A DNA stretch of 12,527 nt from Candidatus Omnitrophota bacterium (lineage in GTDB: Bacteria > Omnitrophota > Gorgyraeia > 2-01-FULL-45-10), in the NCBI GenBank assembly GCA_028716065.1, contig JAQUQN010000025.1:1-12527 (forward strand). Reading direction: 5' to 3'. Both the position numbers and the translations under genes were made by a program. The notes under the pieces are model-generated. The model saw nothing but the letters and a program-made list of their open reading frames with translations, was not told where the DNA came from and made no database searches. Of the stretch, positions 7,118 to 12,527 are shown one piece after another. Positions within the stretch are counted from its first letter, which is position 1; every line of letters begins with the position of its first letter.

Positions 7118-7784
7118 GCCGGCGAAAAAGAAAAAGATAGTTATCGCCATAGACGGCCCGGCCGGCAGCGGTAAGAGCACCATATCGAAGATCATGGCCA
7201 AGCGGCTGAAAGTCCTGTATGTTGATACCGGAGCCATGTACAGGGCGCTGACGCTGAAAGCGATGCGGGAAAAACTGGATCTTGAGGATGAGCCGGCCCT
7301 GGTCAGACTGGCCCGGTTCGCCAAGATAGATCTCGTAGAGGGCAGCTCCCTCAAGGTCTTCTTGGACGGAGAAGATGTCAGCGACCGGATCAGGACGAGT
7401 GAAGTTACCGGTAAGGTAAAGTATATCGCCCGCGTGAGCGGCGTGCGAAAAGAGATGGTAAGGCTGCAGCGCGCCATAGGCAGGAAGACCAGCGCCGTTC
7501 TGGAGGGCAGGGATATAGGTACGGTGGTCTTTCCGGACGCCGATTACAAGTTTTATCTCGACGCCGATCTCAAGGAACGCGCCAAGCGCAGGCACAAGGA
7601 ACTGATAGAGATGGGCCATGATTCGAACGTGAATAGCGTCAAAGAGGACATCATGGTAAGGGATGAATCCGACATGCAGAGAGATGTGGGGGCGCTGAAG
7701 CAGGCGAAGGACGCGATATTCGTGGATACGACCCATCTTACCATAGATGAGGTTGTGGAAAAAATGATGTCATACATAAAATAA
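7107..7784 (+). CDS. cmk: Cytidylate kinase (d)CMP kinase
   Basis: The enzyme phosphorylates CMP and dCMP with ATP, recycling pyrimidine nucleotides from RNA turnover and phospholipid synthesis. From the ATG at 7107 it is 225 residues, the usual Cmk length. The Walker A loop is GPAGSGKST (17-25), followed by VDTGAMYRAL (39-48), which forms the CMP-site contact. DGEDVSDRIRT (87-97) and EGRDIGTVVFPDA (133-145) match the CMP-binding insert and the Arg-Asp pair, and KERAKRRHKEL is the lid region. A GTG at 7092 in the same frame would add five residues (MINYF), but its only purine-rich upstream site (AGAAGG, 7085-7090) is 1 base away. For the ATG the same site is 16 bases away, so neither start has ideal spacing and I prefer ATG on alignment grounds. 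The gene overlaps the end of tyrA, and plsC follows after 12 bases. Confidence 0.95.
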   Translation: MGSKPAKKKKIVIAIDGPAGSGKSTISKIMAKRLKVLYVDTGAMYRALTLKAMREKLDLEDEPALVRLARFAKIDLVEGSSLKVFLDGEDVSDRIRTSEVTGKVKYIARVSGVRKEMVRLQRAIGRKTSAVLEGRDIGTVVFPDADYKFYLDADLKERAKRRHKELIEMGHDSNVNSVKEDIMVRDESDMQRDVGALKQAKDAIFVDTTHLTIDEVVEKMMSYIK

Positions 7785-7796
7785 ACACTTCATCTT

Positions 7797-8417
7797 ATGT
7801 GGTATTTCATAGGTTGGTCATTGTGTTGGCTCTTTTCCAGATCATATTTTGGCGTTAAAGTCGTCGGCCGGGAGAATATCCCGGGTAAAGGCGCGTTCAT
7901 ATTCGTATCGAACCATTCGAGCTATCTCGACCCGATACTTTTAGGGACCGCCTGCCACAGAAGTCTCAATTACATGGCAAGGGATACGCTCTTCGAGGAA
8001 AAGGCGCTGGGGTGGGCCCTGAGTAAGGTGCATGCCTTTCCCGTCAGGAGGAACGAGAACGACCTGAAGGCCGTGAAGGATTCGATAAGGATAGTGAAGA
8101 GCGGTAGACCCCTCGTGATATTTCCCGAAGGCACCAGGACGAAAGACGGTAATTTGCAGAGAGGCAAGCGCGGCGTCGGGTTCATAGTGGCGAAAGCAAA
8201 GGCGATGGTAGTCCCCGCTTATATAGACGGTTCTTTTGAGGCGATGCCGAGGGGATTCGATTCGAAGAAGAGGCATCCCATCAAGGTCTTCATAGGCAAG
8301 CCGATAGATTTTAATCATCAATTGGAATCCGATCCGCGCAAGTTCAAGGATCTATATCAGGATATAAGCGACAGGATAATGCGGGATATCGCGCAACTCA
8401 AGGCCATCCATGGGTAA
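7797..8417 (+). CDS. plsC: 1-acyl-sn-glycerol-3-phosphate acyltransferase (PlsC/LPLAT family)
   Basis: This family transfers an acyl chain from acyl-CoA or acyl-ACP to lysophosphatidic acid to make phosphatidic acid at the inner membrane face. The protein is 206 residues, a compact PlsC. The first 20 residues are hydrophobic and aromatic (FIGWSLCWLF) and probably associate with the membrane. Block I is NHSSYLDP with H40 and D45, the catalytic HX4D pair. Block II is around the Arg/Phe stretch FPVRR (81-85). Block III is FPEGTRT (109-115), and block IV is the VVPAYIDG-like stretch near 139-147. No clear Shine-Dalgarno precedes the ATG. The gene is in the same frame as cmk and separated from it by one stop codon and 12 bases. 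It overlaps ispH by 8 bases. The exact acyl acceptor cannot be read from sequence. Confidence 0.93.
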   Translation: MWYFIGWSLCWLFSRSYFGVKVVGRENIPGKGAFIFVSNHSSYLDPILLGTACHRSLNYMARDTLFEEKALGWALSKVHAFPVRRNENDLKAVKDSIRIVKSGRPLVIFPEGTRTKDGNLQRGKRGVGFIVAKAKAMVVPAYIDGSFEAMPRGFDSKKRHPIKVFIGKPIDFNHQLESDPRKFKDLYQDISDRIMRDIAQLKAIHG

Positions 8418-9258
8418 TGTTATCAGGCTCGCCAATAGAACGGGATTCTGTTTTGGCGTAAGACGCGCGATAGATATGGCCGGCAAGGCCCTCGGCGGGA
8501 ACAGGCGAATATACTCGCTCGGTTCGATAATACATAACAGGAACGTTGTCGAAGATCTTTCTAAAAAGGGCCTGAAGGTCGTCAGGGAAGTGAACGCTTT
8601 AGGGAAGGGAGACGTGGTCGTCATTTCGTCCCACGGCATAAGTCCGCGCAGGGCAAGGCGGATCCGAAAGCGGGGAATAAAGATAATCGATACCACCTGC
8701 CCGTTCGTCCTCAAGGCGCAGGCCACGGCAAAGAAATTGAGCGAAGAGGGATACAATGTTATTATTGTCGGGGATGCCCGGCATCCGGAGATAAAGGCGC
8801 TCGTAGATTTTGTAGCTACCGGAACAGTCGTGGTCAAGGACGGAAGGGAAGCGAAGAAGATCAAGCTCGACCCGAACGGAAAATTCAGCATAATCTCCCA
8901 GACGACTCAGTCGATGGCAAATTTTCTGAGCGTGATCGACGCGATACTCGAGAAGAGGCCGAGGGAGCTCAGGATATTCAACACCATATGCAAGGACGCC
9001 GAAGAGAGGCAGGAGGCCGCACGCAAGCTGGCCAGGGAAGTGGACGTGATGCTCATAGTTGGCGGCAGGAACAGCGCCAACACGAGAAGGCTCTTCGAGG
9101 TATGCAGGAAGATATCGAAGAGTTCGCGTCTTATTGAGAATGAAGGAGAGGTGAGGAAGAACTGGTTTAAATCCGGAGATACGATCGGCATCACCAGTGG
9201 TGCATCCACGCCGGACTGGATTGTTAAGCGAGTAGTGAAAAAAATAAAATCAAAGTAA
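8410..9258 (+). CDS. ispH: 4-hydroxy-3-methylbut-2-enyl diphosphate reductase
   Basis: IspH carries out the last step of the MEP (non-mevalonate) isoprenoid pathway. It reduces HMBPP to IPP and DMAPP with an iron-sulfur cluster. The 282-residue length is normal. The three cluster cysteines are present: C14 in RTGFCFGVRRAI, C97 in DTTCPFV and C194 in NTICKDAEERQ. Substrate-binding elements include H75 in SSHGISP, H125 in GDARHPEIKA, SQTTQS (163-168), GGRNSANTRRLFE (218-230) and TSGASTPDW (262-270). AAGG at 8400-8403 is 6 bases before the ATG and supports the start, which lies inside plsC. The neighbours cmk-plsC upstream and rpsA downstream form a commonly conserved arrangement. Presence of IspH indicates the MEP pathway and a need for reduced electron carriers. 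Confidence 0.97.
   Translation: MGNVIRLANRTGFCFGVRRAIDMAGKALGGNRRIYSLGSIIHNRNVVEDLSKKGLKVVREVNALGKGDVVVISSHGISPRRARRIRKRGIKIIDTTCPFVLKAQATAKKLSEEGYNVIIVGDARHPEIKALVDFVATGTVVVKDGREAKKIKLDPNGKFSIISQTTQSMANFLSVIDAILEKRPRELRIFNTICKDAEERQEAARKLAREVDVMLIVGGRNSANTRRLFEVCRKISKSSRLIENEGEVRKNWFKSGDTIGITSGASTPDWIVKRVVKKIKSK
9221..9250 (+). promoter_or_regulatory. Possible sigma-70-type promoter upstream of rpsA
   Basis: TTGTTA at 9221-9226 (4 of 6 with TTGACA) and TAAAAT at 9245-9250 (5 of 6 with TATAAT) are 18 bases apart at the end of ispH. Transcription would start near 9257 and give a leader of roughly 30 bases before the rpsA ATG. Because the match rests on an A/T-rich gene end, it may be chance. 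Confidence 0.3.
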
Positions 9259-9289
9259 GAAATTACTAAAAAAGGAGAGTGGACAAGTA

Positions 9290-10900
9290 ATGGATAATAA
9301 CAAGGAAGAATTACAGGACACGGAAAAGACTGATACGAAGGAGGACGCGAGGGAGGAATTGTCCAGACTTTACAATGAAAGCATGGTAAAGATCGAAGAG
9401 GGGCAGATATTGAAAGGTATCATCGTGGCGATTACCCCCAAAGAGGTCGTAGTGGATGTCGGTTATAAGTCTGAAGGTGCGATATCCATATCCGAGTTTC
9501 AGGATCCCGACGCGATCAAGGTAGGCGATGAGATAGAGGTCTATCTCGAGTCCAAGGAGGACGACAGCGGCATGGTCGTCCTTTCGAAGCAGAAGGCCGA
9601 AAGGGCAGTCGGCTGGGACATGGTCACCTCGCGCTACGGCGAAGGCGACATGGTGGACGGCAAGGTCACCAAGAAGATAAAAGGCGGGTTCATGGTCGAT
9701 ATAGGCGTCGAGGCGTTTCTGCCGGCGAGCCTGGCATCGCTCAAGGCCTTCGTGAACGTGAACCAGTTGATGGGGCAGGTCTTCCCCTTCAAGATAGTGA
9801 AGATAAATAAGGCGCGAAAGAATATAGTCGTGTCGAGAAAAGACGCCCTGCAGCAGCAGAGGGATGAGGACAAGAAGAAACTGATGGACGAACTGCAGAA
9901 GGGCTCGATCGTCAAGGGGATCGTGAGGAATATCACGGACTTCGGCGCCTTCGTCGACCTGGGCGGGGGAGTGATAGGGCTCCTGCACATATCCGACATG
10001 AGCTGGGGCAGGATCTCCCATCCGAGCGAGGTGCTCGCCATCGGCGACAACATAGAGGTCATGGTCCTCGATTTCAACAAGGAATCGCTGAAGGTGTCGC
10101 TGGGATTGAAACAGAAGACGCAGGATCCGTGGGAAACCGTAGATTCGAAGTACGCGATCGGCAGTAAGATAAAAGGCACGGTCGTCAATCTCATGCCTTA
10201 CGGCGCGTTCGTCGAGCTGGAGAAGGGTGTCGAAGGGTTGCTGCACATATCGGAGCTTTCCTGGACGAAGAAGTACAACCACCCGAACGAACTATTGGCG
10301 ATAGGCGACAGGATAGAGGCGCAGGTTCTCGATATGGATAAGCAGAACAGGAAGATATCCCTGGGATTGAAACAACTTGAGGCGAATCCGTGGATCGATG
10401 TCGAGAGTAAATATCCCGTAGGTACCAGGGTGAAAGGCAAAATAAGGAACATGACCGACTACGGCGCCTTTGTGGAACTGGAAGACGGAATAGACGGCCT
10501 GATACACGTCTCTGACATATCCTGGACCAAGAGGATAGGCCATCCGAAGGACGTCTTCAAGAAAGGCGAAAAGATAGAAGCCGTCGTCCTGGCGGTCGAC
10601 GCCAATAATCACAGAATATCTTTGGGTGTTAAACAACTTTCGCCGGATCCCTGGGATGACATCGCGGCAAAATATGTCCAGGAGACCGTTCTGGATGGTA
10701 AGATAACGAAGGTGGCGAATTTCGGACTCTTCGTCGAGATAGACCAGGACCTGGAAGGGTTAGCACACGTATCGGAGATACCCCTGGCAGAAGGTGAAAA
10801 GTTAGAAGAGAAGTATAAGGCCGGGGATACGGTCAAGGTGAAGGTGCTAAAGGTGGACTCAATTCAGCATAAGATAGCGCTGAGTTTGAAGGGAGTGTAG
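9290..10900 (+). CDS. rpsA: 30S ribosomal protein S1, six S1 domains
   Basis: S1 binds mRNA on the 30S platform and helps unfold and position it for initiation. The 536 residues contain an acidic N-terminal lead (about 1-35) and six S1 (OB-fold) domains at about 37-100, 118-184, 204-274, 289-361, 376-448 and 464-534. The last four show the RNA-binding pattern clearly: DFGAFV/PYGAFV/DYGAFV/NFGLFV followed by GLLHIS, GLIHVS or GLAHVS. Domains 3-5 close with a LGLKQ or LGVKQ strand and D/N-PW linkers (280, 367, 454). Domains 1 and 2 are divergent, as in E. coli S1 where they dock on the ribosome. AAAGGAG at 9271-9277 precedes the ATG at a rather long spacing of 12 bases. A 31-base gap separates it from ispH, and a weak promoter-like site lies upstream, so it may also be transcribed alone. 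Confidence 0.97.
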   Translation: MDNNKEELQDTEKTDTKEDAREELSRLYNESMVKIEEGQILKGIIVAITPKEVVVDVGYKSEGAISISEFQDPDAIKVGDEIEVYLESKEDDSGMVVLSKQKAERAVGWDMVTSRYGEGDMVDGKVTKKIKGGFMVDIGVEAFLPASLASLKAFVNVNQLMGQVFPFKIVKINKARKNIVVSRKDALQQQRDEDKKKLMDELQKGSIVKGIVRNITDFGAFVDLGGGVIGLLHISDMSWGRISHPSEVLAIGDNIEVMVLDFNKESLKVSLGLKQKTQDPWETVDSKYAIGSKIKGTVVNLMPYGAFVELEKGVEGLLHISELSWTKKYNHPNELLAIGDRIEAQVLDMDKQNRKISLGLKQLEANPWIDVESKYPVGTRVKGKIRNMTDYGAFVELEDGIDGLIHVSDISWTKRIGHPKDVFKKGEKIEAVVLAVDANNHRISLGVKQLSPDPWDDIAAKYVQETVLDGKITKVANFGLFVEIDQDLEGLAHVSEIPLAEGEKLEEKYKAGDTVKVKVLKVDSIQHKIALSLKGV

Positions 10901-10915
10901 CGAGGGGTATAGGGC

Positions 10916-11443
10916 ATGAAAAGATCCGCTGAATTAGAGAAGGAAGCGATAATGGCAGTTGCCGAGTTCATGGCAGCCGCGGCGAGGACGGCGCCCAAGG
11001 CCAGGGGTATCGATAATATAGAGGTGCTGGCAATAGACGATGAGCTTACAAAAAAGCGGCTGATAGAGAAGATGAAGGAACTGGCTAAGAAGGAGAACCG
11101 GCCGACCCTCGAACGCGATGCCGGCTCTATAGCGGCCTCACCTATTATCGTGATGATAGGTACGAGAGCAAATCCCGTGGGTTTGAACTGCGGTTTCTGC
11201 GGCCACAAGACCTGCGAGGAACTTAAGAAGTCTAAGGGTGTCTGTGCCTACAATCCGCTCGACCTTGGCATAGCCGCTGGTTCGGCGGTGTCGGCAGCGT
11301 CCAGGTTCCACATAGATAACAGGATAATGTATTCGATAGGCCTTGCAGCGCTCGAACTGGACATATTCGGCAAAGAGGTGAAGATGGCGCTCGGCATACC
11401 GCTCAGCGTCACATCCAAGAATCCTTTTTTTGACAGAAAATAG
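10916..11443 (+). CDS. DUF2148 ferredoxin-domain-like protein with four clustered cysteines
   Basis: I recognise the family as DUF2148, whose biochemical function is not established to my knowledge. The protein is 175 residues with no signal peptide. The N-terminal half is alpha-helical and Ala-rich (AVAEFMAAAARTAPKARGID, residues 15-34). It is followed by LAIDDELTKKRLIEKMKELA and the core strand ASPIIVMIGTRA. The cysteines are C92, C95, C100 and C110 in GLNCGFCGHKTCEELKKS and KGVCAYNP. This C-x2-C-x4-C-x9-C pattern looks like a binding site for iron-sulfur or another metal and resembles the short FeS domain of RnfB-type proteins. The C-terminal half has LGIAAGSAVSAASRFHID and MALGIPLSVTSKNPFFDRK, both typical of the family. 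GAGGGG at 10902-10907 is 8 bases before the ATG. It follows rpsA after 15 bases and is probably co-transcribed. An anaerobic redox role is a guess. Confidence 0.85.
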   Translation: MKRSAELEKEAIMAVAEFMAAAARTAPKARGIDNIEVLAIDDELTKKRLIEKMKELAKKENRPTLERDAGSIAASPIIVMIGTRANPVGLNCGFCGHKTCEELKKSKGVCAYNPLDLGIAAGSAVSAASRFHIDNRIMYSIGLAALELDIFGKEVKMALGIPLSVTSKNPFFDRK

Positions 11444-11445
11444 AT

Positions 11446-11575
11446 TAGTAACTCGTAACCCGTAACTAGTAACTCGTAAAAGGTGTCCTTTGGACCTGAA
11501 TATATAAAGGTCGCGAAGCGACACAACTTACGAGTTACGGGTTACTGGTTACGAGTTACTAGTTACGATAGTTAC
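11446..11575. repeat. Fold-back element: inverted arrays of TAACNNG / TTACNNG heptamers
   Basis: The left arm has four tandem heptamers plus a partial: TAACTCG 11449-11455, TAACCCG 11456-11462, TAACTAG 11463-11469, TAACTCG 11470-11476, TAA 11477-11479. The right arm carries the complementary type: TTACGAG 11528-11534, TTACGGG 11535-11541, TTACTGG 11542-11548, TTACGAG 11549-11555, TTACTAG 11556-11562, then TTACGAT and a TTAC at 11572-11575. Pairing 11446-11479 with 11528-11561 gives a 34-bp stem with 31 matched pairs (mismatches at 11461/11546, 11467/11540 and 11468/11539). The loop is 48 bases. There is no reading frame and no clear target-site duplication. It could be a MITE-like or REP-like dispersed repeat, a transcriptional barrier, or a protein-binding array. 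The structure is directly visible and the role is unknown. Confidence 0.9.
11485..11522. repeat. Small hairpins in the loop of the fold-back element
   Basis: Two small perfect hairpins lie in the 48-base loop. GTCC (11485-11488) pairs with GGAC (11492-11495) over TTT. GTCGC (11510-11514) pairs with GCGAC (11518-11522) over GAA. The second includes GCGAAGC (11513-11519), a DNA heptamer known to form an unusually stable mini-hairpin. An alternative pairing, GACCT (11493-11497) with AGGTC (11508-11512), would compete with both. Confidence 0.6.
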
Positions 11576-11591
11576 CTACAGGGATAAAAAA

Positions 11592-12527
11592 ATGGAAAAG
11601 AATCTTGATAAGCAATTAGAACTGATAAAACGCGGTGCCGTCGAGATAATACAGTCCGGTGAATTGAAGAAGAAGCTGGAACGCGCGATAAAGACAAATA
11701 AAGCCCTCGTGATAAAAGCGGGCTTCGACCCCACTGCGCCGGACATACATCTCGGGCACACCGTATTATTAAGGAAGCTGCGCCATTTTCAGGACCTGGG
11801 TCACAAGGTCATATTCTTGATAGGCGACCACACGGCCATGATAGGCGACCCTTCGGGCGTTTCCAAGACAAGGCCGCGCCTGACTAAGGAAGAGGTAGAA
11901 GCGAACGCGAAAACATATCAGAAGCAGATATCAAAGGTCCTCGATATGGATAAGCTCGAAATACGCTTCAACAGCGAATGGCTCGGCAAGATGGACATAG
12001 GGAAAATAGCGGAACTGATGTCGAGATATTCCGTCATCCGGTTACTGGAACGGGACGACTTCTTCAACAGGTATAAGGAAGGGAAACCGATCAGCATGCT
12101 CGAATTTTTATATCCGCTTTTACAGGGATACGATTCCGTAGCGCTGAAGGCCGATGTCGAACTCGGCGGGACCGACCAGAAATTCAACCTCCTCGTGGGC
12201 AGGGACATCCAGGGCCTTTACAACCAGGAAGAGCAGGTCGTAATAACGATGCCGCTTCTCGAGGGGCTCGATGGTGTTCAGAAGATGTCGAAGTCACTCG
12301 GTAATTATGTCGGCATAAATGAGCCGGCAAAAGAGATGTTTGGCAAACTGATGTCCGTCTCCGACGAATTGATGTATAAATATTACGAGTTGCTTACAGA
12401 TGAAGATACAGAGAAGGTCAAGGCTGAGGTCAAGGCCCAGAAACTTCATCCTAAAGAGGCTAAAGTCAATCTGGCAAAGATAATAGTGGCGCAATATCAT
12501 GGCGCAGACGCCGCAAAGAAACAGGCC
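11592..12527 (+). CDS. tyrS: Tyrosine--tRNA ligase (3' truncated by window edge)
   Basis: TyrRS charges tRNA-Tyr in the cytoplasm. The first 312 residues are visible and the frame is open to the last base, so the C-terminal tRNA-binding part (usually an S4-like domain, near residue 340-400) is outside the window. The N-terminus QLELIKRGAVEII followed by KAGFDPTAPDIHLGHTVLLR is typical of the TyrRS type related to Bacillus TyrZ. HLGH is at 53-56. GDHTAMIGDPSG (78-89), YPLLQGYDSVAL (174-185) and VELGGTDQKFNLLVGRD (189-205) shape the Tyr and AMP sites. KMSKS is at 231-235, followed by LGNYVGI. AGGGA at 11580-11584 is 7 bases before the ATG. No other start lies upstream in the short leader. Its promoter is not obvious, and the upstream fold-back repeat separates it from the rpsA unit. 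Confidence 0.97.
   Translation, partial: MEKNLDKQLELIKRGAVEIIQSGELKKKLERAIKTNKALVIKAGFDPTAPDIHLGHTVLLRKLRHFQDLGHKVIFLIGDHTAMIGDPSGVSKTRPRLTKEEVEANAKTYQKQISKVLDMDKLEIRFNSEWLGKMDIGKIAELMSRYSVIRLLERDDFFNRYKEGKPISMLEFLYPLLQGYDSVALKADVELGGTDQKFNLLVGRDIQGLYNQEEQVVITMPLLEGLDGVQKMSKSLGNYVGINEPAKEMFGKLMSVSDELMYKYYELLTDEDTEKVKAEVKAQKLHPKEAKVNLAKIIVAQYHGADAAKKQA

Larger units (their letters stand above)
11444..11591. other. Intergenic region between the DUF2148 gene and tyrS
   Basis: This is the only substantial non-coding gap in the window (148 bases). Almost all of it is the inverted heptamer array described separately. I see no tRNA, no T-box leader (no specifier hairpin or conserved T-box sequence) and no intrinsic terminator with a T-run on the + strand. 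The last dozen bases hold the tyrS Shine-Dalgarno (AGGGA, 11580-11584), 7 bases before the ATG. Confidence 0.6.

Noticed and set aside
9311..10282. Long minus-strand open frame (323 codons) opposite rpsA
   Set aside because: It mirrors a well-conserved S1 gene, its translation shows no family features, and it is explained by the codon bias of the sense gene. The same holds for the other antisense frames, for example 5450-6136 and 6981-7736.
11501..11507. TATATAA in the repeat centre as a -10 box for tyrS
   Set aside because: No acceptable -35 lies 16-18 bases upstream, and the A/T run sits in the loop of the fold-back element.
11444..11591. T-box riboswitch or CRISPR-like array before tyrS
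   Set aside because: There is no T-box consensus, no specifier loop and no terminator/antiterminator pair. The 7-base units without spacers are not CRISPR repeats.
11446..11591. Intrinsic terminator
   Set aside because: The hairpin is not G/C-rich and is not followed by a T-run on the + strand. The A-run at 11586-11592 would serve only a minus-strand transcript, and no minus-strand gene is present.

Overview
The window is a tightly packed, single-strand (+) bacterial housekeeping block. It holds thirteen recognisable genes, and the first and last are cut by the window edges. The gene families are all bacterial. Ile ATA and Arg AGG codons are used freely, and base composition looks moderate. 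The gene order resembles what is seen in uncultured Gram-negative lineages such as Omnitrophota (PVC side) and in some Firmicutes and Deltaproteobacteria. I favour an uncultured, probably anaerobic bacterium of the Omnitrophota kind. That is an inference from gene order and codon style and is not proven here. The DUF2148 cysteine protein fits an anaerobic lifestyle.

Layout. 1-761: C-terminal part of translation initiation factor IF-2. 758-1741: tryptophanyl-tRNA synthetase. 1745-3101: scpA and scpB, partners of SMC in chromosome segregation. 3076-7117: an aromatic amino acid cassette made of chorismate mutase/prephenate dehydratase (pheA), a HisC-family aminotransferase, DAHP synthase of the Thermotoga-like type (aroF) and prephenate dehydrogenase (tyrA). 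7107-9258: cytidylate kinase, a PlsC-type acyltransferase and IspH. 9290-10900: ribosomal protein S1 with six S1 domains. 10916-11443: a DUF2148 protein with four clustered cysteines. 11444-11591: the only sizeable non-coding gap (148 bp), filled by a fold-back element of inverted heptamer arrays. 11592-12527: tyrosyl-tRNA synthetase, cut by the window end before its C-terminal domain.

From 1 to 9258 neighbouring genes overlap or lie within about 12 bases of each other. Three junctions are ATGA stop/start overlaps (infB/trpS, hisC/aroF, aroF/tyrA), and scpB/pheA overlap by 26 bases. This points to one long transcript with translational coupling. A weak promoter-like sequence lies before rpsA, which may give S1 its own supply. 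The fold-back repeat probably separates this unit from tyrS.

How the genes work together: aroF commits carbon to the shikimate pathway, pheA and tyrA split prephenate toward Phe and Tyr, the HisC-like enzyme may carry out the final transamination, and trpS and tyrS charge two of the aromatic amino acids. aroA, which in many bacteria sits between tyrA and cmk, is absent at that place. No stretch over 300 bases lacks a gene. I see no phage, transposase, CRISPR, toxin or defence genes. The window is mostly ordinary core genome, and the fold-back repeat before tyrS is its most unusual feature.
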